Shown: positions 49,601 through 59,441 of the stretch, piece after piece
Layout: every line of letters starts with the position of its first letter
How positions within the stretch are numbered: the stretch's first letter is position 1
From: Stercorarius parasiticus
Taxonomy: Eukaryota; Chordata; Aves; Charadriiformes; Stercorariidae
Direction: 5' to 3'
DNA: 64,000 nt
Assembly: GCA_013396915.1 (NCBI GenBank)
Contig: VWZL01000261.1
Location: 124,001-188,000, forward strand
Translations under genes and position numbers: made by a program
Notes under the pieces: model-generated
What the model saw: only the letters and a program-made list of their open reading frames with translations
The model's database searches: none
What the model was told of the DNA's origin: nothing

Positions 49601-50394
49601 TTCCTTTCTTATCTGAATAAGGTAGGAGATGTTTCTGTGTTTCAAACCAAACACAAGGGTCTATACAATTATTCATAAAAAATGTTTCATCTCTTGTCCA
49701 CCTCTAAAATGTCTGCAATTATCATGGTCTTTCAGTCACTTCATGATTAGTCAGGGTTGTAGGAAGAAGCTTACGAAAAAAAATTTCCTGTTCTGCCATA
49801 AACTCCCTTAATGCTTGTGGGTGAATCACTTGAGGCATGCCTGCAACATACAGTGAAGTACAGCATGGAGATTCCAAGCTGATGCATTCACATGGCCTTG
49901 CTTAGTAAGGAGCAGAGAATCACAAGATCTGAAAGCAGTCTGGCCACATTTAACATTGTTGTGCCAGAACTTGTAAGTTCAGTCTTTCATCATTACAGCT
50001 TATTTGTTCAGAGGCTGTGCTGAAACTGTACTGCTTCTGGTTCTGAAGCAGCAATGAATATTGCTATCTCAAGGAGGTATGTTTCATACTCCATTGCACT
50101 GTGCAGACATGCCAGCAGTCTGCCTGAACCTTGAAATCCTACCTGTAAAACAGGAACAATGGTTTGACCTATAAAACATACAGATACAGATGCAGATACA
50201 AATACATTTTGACAGTATGGTAAGGTTTCCCTAGAGCTCAGTATAATGATGAGAGCCAGATGAATAATGCAGATCTTCGAGCACTCATGCAAAACTGCAC
50301 AATCCTTAAATTTGTTTCCTGAGGGTCAGTCGATACTTTTGAAAGCATCACTGATTTTCCCAAGTTCTAAGATGAGGCAAAGACAGCACCGGTC
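46646..50394. other. Gene-free AT-rich block
   Basis: It contains a 19-bp tandem duplication at 47141-47177 ('caggtagtaaatagaaaa' twice) and a (GGGGAA)n tract at about 49354-49378. The minus-strand frame 47577-47242 (111 codons) has balanced composition but no family or splice evidence. Confidence 0.5.
47141..47177. repeat. Two-copy 19-bp tandem duplication
   Basis: 'caggtagtaaatagaaaa' occurs twice back to back. It is near-identical, so a recent replication slippage event is likely. Confidence 0.85.
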
Positions 50395-50765
50395 TCAGGT
50401 CCCCGAGGGTGCTCACAGGTCTGAACATCCCTGAACAGCCTCCCCTGACACCTCTATCCATCCCCCTCACCTGCTGCCCACAGGACCAGGGGCTCTATTT
50501 CAGATCAGGCCTGGACCTTCAGTCCTCCTCTGGGCTGTGCAATGGAGGTGCGTGTTCTGTCTGGGCCCCACAGCTTCACACCACAGCTCTGTCTTCTGCA
50601 GGCTTTGTTGTGACTGCCCAGAGGAAGCAAGGCCTTGTCCCCTTGCCATACCTGGGGCTGTTGCAGAGCCCTGTCTCTGCCTGACTGAGCCCCTGCAGGA
50701 CAATACTGCTTGGTGAGCGCACAACCTGTGCGGGGCTCACCTTGGCTTGATCCCCTTTTCATGGG
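50395..50765. other. GC-rich island of unknown origin
   Basis: A pyrimidine- and G/C-rich block ('cctcccctgacacctc', 'ctgctgcccacaggaccagg') with frames open in both directions. CpG is low. It may be an unrecognised repeat. I see no LTR ends or CR1 text. Confidence 0.35.
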
Positions 50766-51998
50766 CAGCTAGCACTTGCTGCTCCCTGGCAAGTAGTAAT
50801 TGAATCAAGAAAACCTAGCCCTCCTGCTGTCTGTTCTGATGAGGACTGCACATAACCACTTTCAACTAGTAGGTACAACAACCTTGTGCTACCTCTCTGG
50901 CTCCACCCAGTTTCAAGAAGCCTTGTGCTACCTCTACCTTTCTGGCTGAGAAAAAGGTTAACGAGTGCACTGAGAGGTAAGATACTGAAGGATTCTAAGT
51001 CTCAGGTCTTGATTTCCCTGAATTAGAAGTTATTAATATTCTCGAATGAAATTTTATTCTCAATGTTATGAAAACCCATGATTTTTCCTTTGTGTTAGAA
51101 ATATGGGGAATTTGAGAGACTGACCATGTGGTGAGGAAGACAACAGCCTCCTGACTTTGAAGACAAGTAGGGATTTCACTTAGTAGATATTGGATTATGA
51201 GGATTCTGGAGGGCAGAAACTTGTCATTAGCCTTTTTGGAATGTAGGGAGATAAGGCACTTGCAAGCTCCATTTCAGCAGCATAATTGTAATATACTGTG
51301 GAATGCTTAATTGTACTGACTCTGGCTGCTTCAAATACTTAGCACTTGTATTGGGTTTTACATCTTCAAGGTGCTTTTTGGACATAAATTAATTGGTAGC
51401 ATTTTGATAGCAAGATAGAGAGAAAGATTAGAAACATCAGAATTATATCAGCAGCAGTGGATAAATGTGCCACATGTTTTTCTGATTTAGTCTCAAAGAC
51501 AGCAAAAAACCAGGTAAAACATAACACTGATAAGAAAAATCTGTCAGTCTTTCAGGTTAGTTCTGGATGATAGGATCTGGAGGAAGAAGGGTGAGAAAGA
51601 AATCTAACATAACTTCTACCATACCCTTATAGAGAGTACTTTTTGAAAAAGAAGCCAAAGGACTTTTAACATTGATAAAAGTGTTTGTAATTCTGTTCTT
51701 GGTCACTGAAGACCTCTAATTATCCACAGGAGAATATGGCATAGAATCGCACTGTACATTACTAACAATTAACTTTCCCTTGTGTGTTTTTCTTAGAAGT
51801 AATACATATTGCTTATTCATTTTTTGTTTCTTATGAAACTATCAATGACAGTGGCTTGAGATTAGGTTGAAACTATCTAAACACTTTGCATAGTTCATCA
51901 GAAATATTTAAGATGGTGCCTGCTTTCCTTTTGACTTAATCTGGTCTGAATTCCAAATCAATAATCAGGAAGTAAAATTTTGTGTCCATCTATTTATG
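50766..51998. other. Gene-free stretch
   Basis: The phrase 'ccttgtgctacctct' is repeated at about 50882 and 50922. Otherwise nothing is recognised. Confidence 0.5.
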
Positions 51999-52487
51999 CT
52001 ATTTTGTATTGTTACAGGTTGTAGAAGATAACAGTGTTAGTAGGGAAGATTTGCTTGCTAGTTGATTACCCACACCATGGATATGGCTTCTCTTAGTGAC
52101 TGGTCCTTCTGTTTTAAGACTTTTACCTGTATTTGCAGGCACATGTAAACTTTCCAATAAGTTAAATTTTATGTCAAAAGCAGAGATTTGCACCTGTCCA
52201 CTTGAGTACAAAGAAACTGTTCCTTGACAGATTCTGCAAACTATCAGTCTTCTGGGTCAAGCTAATCCATACGAACTGTGATTTTTAGTGATGATGCTAC
52301 TACTATAACAGTCTGATGGAGACCCATTGCCATAAACTTCTAGGATTCCTGCTGTCATATCTTTCCCTGCCTGGACTCTCATATGCTTTGTCACTAAAAC
52401 CAGAGTATTGCATACATCTACTGCAAAGCTACCTCCTCCCGTCAGACTGCTCAGTTTCTCCATCTGGTATTTTATGTCAATTAACAA
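51999..52487 (-). pseudogene. Possible decayed coding frame (weak)
   Basis: Two minus-strand frames, 52487-52257 and 52211-51999, lie in the same phase and are separated by about 45 bp containing a TGA. Together they would give about 160 codons with fairly protein-like composition (Gly-Gly-Gly-Ser-Phe-Ala-Val-Asp early; Val-Pro-Ala-Asn-Thr-Gly-Lys-Ser-Leu-Lys later). I recognise no family and see no clear splice sites, so this may be a processed-pseudogene fragment or chance. Confidence 0.2.
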
Positions 52488-52579
52488 ATTAGAACATGAG
52501 TGACAGACATAGAAATAATAATTACATCCTATTTTCCCTCTCTCTGGAAGGGCTCAATTAGTTTGTAATAAAAGTGCAT

Positions 52580-52745
52580 ACACTTTAAAAGCGCTTTGAT
52601 CATGTTAGCTAGACGATCCTTCTGGTGTCCCTACAAGGTAGCAATTTCACTTTGTTTACTCATTTTGCACGTCAAGAGACTGACAATATTGGGTGTCTTT
52701 CTCATGGCCTCACACAAGGTGAGGTTAAGTGATACCTAGTCTGTA
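52580..52745 (-). repeat. Probable MIR-like SINE relic
   Basis: 'taaaagcgctttgatcatg', 'ccctacaaggtagcaattt', 'tcattttgcacgtcaagaga' and 'tcatggcctcacacaagg' follow the reversed order of a MIR-type SINE tail and CORE. It is highly diverged. Confidence 0.45.
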
Positions 52746-53002
52746 GTGGTACGCTTATGCATTGGGGCTTTATGCTACCCATGCTAAACTTAATAGTCAA
52801 ATTTCCAGGATAGGGCCAGTGGCATTACAATGTAAGGTTGACTCAAAAATACATAATCCTTGCCTTTTCAAGAAAGTTTTGCAGTGTTTCTGTATATAGT
52901 TGTTCACTCTTGTGTGTAGTTTCTCCTTTGCTAGTCCTCTACTTTGGTTACCTCTACCTTTCTCCAGTTAAAGCTCCTGGATTGCTTTAAAATTTAAATT
53001 GC

Positions 53003-53719
53003 TTGGGGAAGTGTGGCTGGAGAGCTGCCTGGCAGAAAAGGACCTGGGGGTTCTAATTGACAAGCGGCTGAATACGAGCCAGCAGTGTGCCTAGGTGGCC
53101 AAGAAAGCCAATGGCATCCTGGCTTGTATTAGAAATAGTGTGACCAGCAGAAGTAGGGAGGTAATTGTCCCCCTGTACTCAATACTGGTGAGGCCACACC
53201 TTGAGTATTGTGTCCAGTTTTAGGCACATCAATACGAGAGAGATATCGAGGTGCTGGAGCGAGTGCAGAGGAGGGCAACGAAGCTGGTGAAGGGCCTGGA
53301 GAATAAATCTTATAAGGAGCAATTGAAGGAGCTGGGACTGTTTAGTTTGAGGAAGAGGAGGCTGAGGGAAGACCTCATCACTCTCCACAACTACTTGAAA
53401 GGACATTGTAGAGAGGTTGGTGCTGGTCTCTTCTCACAGGTAATTAGTGATAGAACAAGAGGGAATGGCTTCAAGCTGCAACAGGGTAGGTTTAGACTGG
53501 ACATTAGGAAAAACTTTTTCACAGAACGAGTGGTCAGACACTGGAATAGGCTGCCCAGGGAGGTGGTGGAGTCACCATCCCTGAATGTGTTTAAGAGTCG
53601 TTTAGATGTGGTGTTAGGGGATATGGTGTAGGGGAGAACTTTGTAGAGTGGGGTTGATGGTTGGACTCGATGATCCCAAGGGTCTTTTCCAACCTAAATG
53701 ATTCTATGATTCTATGAAA
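53003..53719 (+). mobile_element. CR1 retrotransposon, 5'-truncated
   Basis: About 715 bp of CR1: the C-terminal part of the reverse transcriptase ORF from a [15 protein letters not shown] block onward, a 3' UTR containing 'ttggactcgatgatcccaag', and two terminal ATTCTATG units. It is closely related to the copy at 42.3 kb but about 90 bp longer at its 5' end. No convincing target duplication is visible. Confidence 0.92.
53014..53631 (+). pseudogene. CR1 ORF2 C-terminal remnant with two stops
   Basis: The reading frame runs from the Ala-Glu-Lys-Asp-Leu-Gly block to the natural stop at 53631 but is broken by a TAG near 53092 (in the Cys-Ala-x-Val-Ala-Lys-Lys-Ala block) and another near 53221 (replacing Trp after Cys-Val-Gln-Phe). 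From 53251 to 53631 (126 codons) it is clean and includes Arg-Val-Gln-Arg-Arg-Ala-Thr-Lys and His-Trp-Asn-Arg-Leu-Pro near the end. It lacks the endonuclease and most of the polymerase domain. It is non-functional. Confidence 0.88.
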
Positions 53720-55350
53720 AGGGAAAGGTCCGAAGTATGGTAAATCCAGCAATATTCTGTACCTTGTCTTCTCTGCTGTAACAGCCACATCTAACTCTCA
53801 TTCAAAAACAGCAATCTCATCTACTAAATGAGGAGGATGCTCATCTGAAGATCTGCTGAGTATATGCATCTTCTCTGAACAAAGATAAAGATCAGGATGG
53901 TATTGGAAAGATAATCCAGGAGGACTAGATGTATATTCACTGAAACTCGCTGTTTCAGAGGAGAACTTCAAACTTGGTTTCTAGCCTTCCCTTAAACAGT
54001 CCACCCTAGGATCCCAACTCCAGACACCAAAGAAAAGTTTTCGCTAATTCCTTTAAGAAGCTGTGCATGGAACTGAAATATGGCTAGGGATTCACCATAA
54101 GAGTGATCTCCTTTCAGCCTTCTCTGTAATGCCCCTAGTCCTTGTCACTGTCTGGTTTCTCCATCAGACAGATTTAGTGCAATGAACTTATAACTGTCGG
54201 TGAAGAGACTAGGCATAAAACTTCCAGTTTGTTGCATGATGGAGTTACTCTGTTGTAAACGAGCAATGAATAAATGTACTAAAGGAAAGCATCACTTTTT
54301 GTGGGTTTGTATAGTGTACGATAAAAATATATAGTTCCCCAGTTATAAAATCTATCAAAGTTTTTCAACAGTCCCATATTTTTTACATGCCTTCACAACT
54401 GCGAGCAGCTGCCTCTACATATGTTCCTTGATTTTATGCCCACATTACAATGGCATCAGAGCACTCCTAGCTGTGCAGGCACATTTTTTATCCACCTCCA
54501 GCCTTCTGTTGCTGGGATGGTAAATCCATTTGATGGAAGAGGAATGGGGGCATGGGGGGAGTAATATAGAGTATGTGGCACAAAGCCTCTAATGGAGTTT
54601 GGGAGGATTAAATCATAGATGTTCCCTACCCACACTGTGGCATAGTATCCTGTATGAAGCATTCAGTCAAATATATTCAATCTGGCAGGCCTGCTTTATA
54701 AGAAGGCTCATTTATCTTTCATGATAGGGCCACAATTTTATATAGTGGCTTGATCTGAAGTTCTCAAAATAATTAAATGGGTTTGCTATAAATGAGGGCT
54801 CCTTCTGTCATAGCTGAAGCATAGCCACCCCCAGAAAAGAACTCTGCAGATGTTTTGTAGAGGGGTATGTGGAGATAACAGGGGTGTCCTCTTTCAACAA
54901 TGAGGAATTTGGGGACCGTTTAGTGGTGTTTATTGTGCTCCTTACCGTAAGAGCCATCAGAGTCAGGTAGAGTGAACACAGTACTTTTCAGGTCTCATTC
55001 ACACATGTTTTTAGTAAATAAACTTGGTACTGACTAGAGTGGTTCCTTCAGACTGTTGTGTAAAGAGCACAAGTAGCAGCAGCTTAGGACTAGAAGTGAA
55101 GGCATACTGTCATCTGCAGGAGAAAGTAGTGGGCAGAATGCAAATAGTTATTGGAAATTATTTTGCATGATTTAGTAACATCCTTCTTTTTCCTTTTTAA
55201 GGAAAAGGATTAAGTCACCTGTGTCGTTTCACAGGCAGGGCTGACATAATAAAAAAATGCAATTATAAATTATTCTGTCTCAGTCTTCTTAATGTTTTCG
55301 AGTTTCCTATGAACTAATCCTACTTAATTTGTGAACTTTCATTTTTTAAG
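53720..55350. other. Gene-free stretch
   Basis: No gene is recognised. A small palindrome 'tcctttttaaggaaaagga' lies at about 55191-55209. Otherwise ordinary AT-rich DNA. Confidence 0.5.
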
Positions 55351-56520
55351 AGATCATAGAATCCCAGGTTGGAAGGGACTTCAAGGATCATCTGGTCCAA
55401 CCTCTCTTGGCAAAAGCACAGTCTAGACAAGATAGCCCAACACCCTGTCCAGCTGAATCTTAAAAGTGTCCAATGTTGGGGAAGCCACCACTTCCCTGCT
55501 GGATTCCTCTTGTGTCCTATCGGAATGTCCCCAGGAGTAACTTGTACCCATTACCCCTTGTCTTTTCCATGTGACTCCTTGTAAAAAGGGATTCTCCATC
55601 TTCTTTGTCAACACCCTTTAAGTACTGGAACATGGGGACAAGGTCTCCCCTAAGCCTTCTTTTCTCAAGGCTGAATAAACCCAGTTCCCTCGGCCTTTCC
55701 TTATAAGGCAGCCTTTCCAGTCCTTTGATCATCTTGGTGGCCCTTCTCTGGAACCTTCTCCAGCCTGTCCACATCTTTCTTGTATAGTGGGGACTAAAAC
55801 AGAACACAATATTCCAGGTGAGGTCTGACAAGCGCAGAGTAGAGTAGGGTAATGACTTCTTTCTCTCTGCTGGTGATGCCATTGTTGATGCAACCCAGTA
55901 TCCTGTTGTAAACTTTCTTTCTGCTTTCTTTGCCCCAGCAGCACACTGTCCACTCATATTGAGCTTATTGTCCACCAAGGCCCCCAGGTCCCTTTCCACA
56001 GAGCTGCTTTCCAGCCAGGTAGATCCCAGTCTGTGCTGTACTCCCGGGTTATGTTTTTCCAGGTGCAAGACCTTACACTTGTTCTTGTTGCACTTCATAA
56101 GGTTCTTGTTAGCCTACTCTTTCAGCCAGTCCAGGTCTCCCTGCACGGTATCTCTCCCTTCCGAAGTGTCCATTTCCCCACTCAGTTTGGTATCATCAGC
56201 AAACTTCATCAGGGTATGATGATATTAACAGCGAGATGAAGATGAAGATGTTATGAAGATATTAAACAGCGTTGGGCCTAGTGTCAATCCCTGGGGGACT
56301 CCACTTGTGACAGGTTGCCAGTTTAAAAAGGAGCCATTTCCCACCACCCTCTGGATGTGGCCAGTTCCCCACCCACCACACAGACCACTTGTGTAGACCA
56401 TAATGCATCACTTTCTCTGGGAGGAGGCTGTGGAGAACCATATTGAAAGCCTTGGAGAAATCCAGATAGACAATAGACAATGTCCACCACTCGCCCCACA
56501 TCAACTGAGCAGTATTATAC
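55351..56520 (-). mobile_element. CR1 retrotransposon of a different subfamily, minus strand
   Basis: The 3' end is at 55351 (plus strand 'gatcatagaatcccaggttg', 'gacttcaaggatcatctgg'). The element runs to about 56520, where it is 5'-truncated or becomes too diverged. On the minus strand it covers the reverse transcriptase palm onward. The Phe-Ala-Asp-Asp-Thr catalytic box is preserved at 56203-56189. A small AGATGAAGATG-type expansion lies at 56231-56262. The short 3' tail without ATTCTATG reiteration separates it from the 42 and 53 kb copies. I could not fix the subfamily. Confidence 0.9.
55517..56098 (-). pseudogene. CR1 ORF2 remnant with frameshifts
   Basis: This is the longest open portion (193 codons) on the minus strand. 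It starts in the Met-Lys-Cys-Asn-Lys-Asn-Lys-Cys-Lys-Val-Leu-His block that follows the FADD motif and passes through Glu-Arg-Asp-Leu-Gly-Ala-Leu-Val-Asp. It is then shifted for about 60 codons, where the Leu-Val-Arg-Pro-His-Leu-Glu-Tyr-Cys box appears in another frame. It returns for Arg-Arg-Ala-Thr-Lys-Met-Ile-Lys-Gly-Leu-Glu and Arg-Gly-Asp-Leu-Val. At least two compensating indels are needed to explain this. A stop also separates it from the FADD region. It is non-functional. Confidence 0.85.
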
Positions 56521-56689
56521 AAAAGCTGGCTACAATTCCAATCCAATTACAATTACTTCTTCACATGTTTCCAAATCACTGTCATTTCTAGGCTCTAAAG
56601 AAAATTTGCTGATTAATACCACTGGATCACTACAAACACTAAACACAACTGGCCCCACACGACAACAATATGAGCTCTAATAGGGGCTG

Positions 56690-56945
56690 AAGGACTTTTC
56701 CTAGTGGTGTCCTCCATGATGGCAAATTCAGGGCTTTGTCTAGTCTAGTTTTAAACAACTGAAGTAATGAGGTTCCACACATTTCTTCTTGAAGATAATC
56801 AGAACCTAATAGATATCTCCATTAGGAAGTATTTCCTGGTCTAGCTAAAATTGTATAGCTCCCATCTGTTGACAAAGCCAGGAAAAGAGAAGTGGAGTGT
56901 TTTTATCTGTCTCTCTTTGAACATCTGATAAATAGATGTGCTTCC
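56690..56945 (-). mobile_element. Older CR1 relic, 3' region
   Basis: Just beyond the younger CR1 the plus strand shows 'agggctttgtctagtctagt', 'gtaatgaggttccacacatt', 'aacctaatagatatctcc' and 'attaggaagtatttcctgg'. This is the reversed 3' UTR and C-terminal text of old CR1/L3-like families (short-gene repair, 'schoolbook' order). It duplicates the region at 55440-55510 of the younger copy, so it is a separate insertion in the same orientation. Confidence 0.6.
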
Positions 56946-57780
56946 ATGCACTCTTAAAATTATTTTAATCCCTTGCATAGAGGGGCAGGAGGAAGCAGCA
57001 TTTACTTTACCGACAAATGAGGCTCAACCCCTAACAGTTCTTATAGGGGGCATACAACCATTCTCTTTTAGTCAGAGAGCTTTTGGTAAGCTTAGTAAGA
57101 TAGAGGGACAGATGAATTAGGGCAGATCATGTCTGTCACTAGATCCTGTGTGATACAGGGAGTTAGAACTGTTGGGGAGTTTATATTCCCCAGTGTCAGG
57201 AGACCACATTGTATTGCTCCACTGAGTTGAGTTCCCATGTGAATTCTGCATCAACAAAAGGCTGAGTTAGGAGAGAGGAACATCATCACTTCTCTCCTGC
57301 AATATTTTCCTTAGCTTAACCTTGCCTTTGCTTAACATTGACTGCATGAAACACAGCAAAAGCTCATCTGAATTTCATGTTGGTGACATCTACTAGACTG
57401 AAATTACATCTTGTTGTTGAGTTTGGACGGACAGAGACACGGGGAGTAGTACAAAGCATATACAGCAGTAGGAATTGCTGTAAGCCAAGAAAATTTTCTC
57501 CTAGTGTTCTGTGGCTGAGTGTTTGCCTCTTTATGCTAGTGGAATAATAGAAAATGACTGTATCCCAGCACAGGTCCATTATGACAGTCACCTGAAGGAG
57601 TGTACTTTTTGTCTAACAACTGAGTTCATCCCCTCCTAGAGAAGCCCTGTTTAAGGTTTTAATCATGAAAACACATCCAGATGTCTTTGCCAATCTGTGT
57701 TGTGTGTTTATCTTAAAAGGAGTTAAGAATAAAATGAATAAAGGAAAGAAAAAAATTGGTATCACAAGAATCCCATTTAA
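56946..57780. other. Gene-free stretch
   Basis: Nothing recognised. Open frames are short. Confidence 0.5.
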
Positions 57781-58080
57781 GTTACTGCAATTGAATCTCA
57801 TCTCCTGAGCTAAATAGTGCAGTAATTAAAGCAGTATTTACAATGCAATAAAGACAAAGCTAATTACTGGCAAATGCAAACTAGATGATGCTTTTTCTCA
57901 GGTAAACTAGTGAAGGATCAGGCCAGAGCAATAAATCCTTCAACAACCTCATTTGTTAATTATCTTCATAATCCTCTTGCTTGTAATGATTATCTAATTT
58001 ATTACCACCAAACATGAAAGCAATGTGAGGTGAAATGACTGAGGCAATCAAGTGAGCCAGAGTTGCAGGCCTAACTGCAA
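57781..58080. promoter_or_regulatory. Candidate conserved enhancer-like element
   Basis: Clustered homeodomain/TAAT core words appear: CAGTAATTAAAGC near 57819, AGCTAATTACTGG near 57858, TTGTTAATTATC near 57953, TAATGATTATCTAATTTATTACC near 57986 (a TAAT-rich run) and TGACTGAGGCAATCAAG near 58037. No transposon signature is present. Conservation is unproven. Confidence 0.3.
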
Positions 58081-59285
58081 GCTGTATGCTGGACCCAGGT
58101 CTGTAGGAAAGTGTTTTTGTATATGGACTAGTGCCATTACAGATGAGACTGGGGCAGAATGTGTCAGAAGGCAGAGGCTGCTTATTACAGGGCTGCATAT
58201 TGGACAGGGCTGTAAATTGCTGCTACGCAGCAGACATTCCTATAGATCCTCTTCTTAGAAGACCTTCTTACCACAATTAAAATAATGGATTTCTTAGGTA
58301 CACTGAATTTAAAGGCTTTCAGGGAAGACTGATAAACCATAAGATTATACCAAGAAAATGGATAGAGATTATTTTAATTATATAACTAGCCCCTAATTAA
58401 GTATGGTACATCGCTTTTCAAAAACACACCAAATAAAGTCAGAGCTTACAGCTCAATTTGTGTTCTCTGAAGGAGTCATTGGCTGTGGGCATGAGAGAAT
58501 CATTTGTTATACTGATTTTTCTGCTATAATGGTTTCTCAAATGTAATTGAACAAGTTGCTTTGTCATGGTTTCTTAAATTAACCAGCCATAGGTAAAAGC
58601 AAAGGTCATCACACAGTTAATTAACTGGTTCAAAGACAAAAAATGATGGGAGGGAATGGTCAGTGTTGGTAATGGAGGGAAGTCACCCAATGGAGTCTTT
58701 GCTATGCCTTGTGCTCTTTGGCAATTACAACTCAAGAAAGAAGACAGATTTTCCCTCAGAGAGCTTGCAAGTCTGATGTTGGGCCTATACTGTGCAAGAT
58801 AGTTTCCTGAGCTAACTCATAAGTAAACTAAACTGTACATAAAGAATATTATAGTCCAACATAGATGTTATCTTCAGTTCTGAAAACAGTTTGGCTACAC
58901 TAATGTGTCATTGTATGTAGGCCAACCAGTTCTGCCTATCAGCTGAATTTTATTGGTGAAGGTGCAATGTCACCGTTACATGGTTATATAGCATTAGATG
59001 ATGGTCCATGCTATCCACAGGACCCCTGGACCAATTTCCACTCCATGTAAATCAGACAGGACTTGGGAGAACTGAAGGCAGAGATCCTCATCTCTGGAAA
59101 CCAGTGCAAACACTTAAGACTCGCAAGTATGTATTTAAATCTCAGTAAAAATCTAAAATGAAAAAGGAAACACAGGGCAAATTAGGAAAAGAATTACAAA
59201 AAACCCAAGAAATATCCCCAGCAAGATGGTTTTGAGTCATGCTTTTGAACATCCTGAGCAAAACATGGGGTTGGTTTGTTATCAG
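58081..59285. other. Gene-free stretch
   Basis: AT-rich. The portion 58350-58640 also has TAATTA-type words and an AAGGTCATC nuclear-receptor-like half-site near 58602. I see nothing definite. Confidence 0.45.
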
Positions 59286-59441
59286 TCACTGCCCCTCAAC
59301 CCCGACCACCTGAGGCACATGCTGTAGCTGTCAGTCACACTCCTGAGGAAAGCTTGCAGCTGGTGAGAGATGTCTGCAAATGTGAGGCTGAGCGGGACCT
59401 GCTGGTCACAGATGGTATCTGGCACAGCGCTCAGGGAAGAG
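59286..59441 (+). other. Possible symmetric coding exon (52 codons)
   Basis: An acceptor-like 'ggttggtttgttatcag' ends at 59285 and a consensus donor (AAGAG|GTAAGAG) follows 59441. The 156 nt between are a multiple of three and open in one frame, with two bases of a split codon at the start and one at the end (phase 1-1). The segment is distinctly GC-richer than its flanks. The peptide contains Val-Cys-Lys-Cys-Glu-Ala-Glu-Arg-Asp-Leu-Leu. I recognise no domain. The minus strand also has a good acceptor-like pyrimidine run just right of the segment and is open too, so strand is uncertain. It could be a non-coding RNA exon or chance. Confidence 0.25.
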
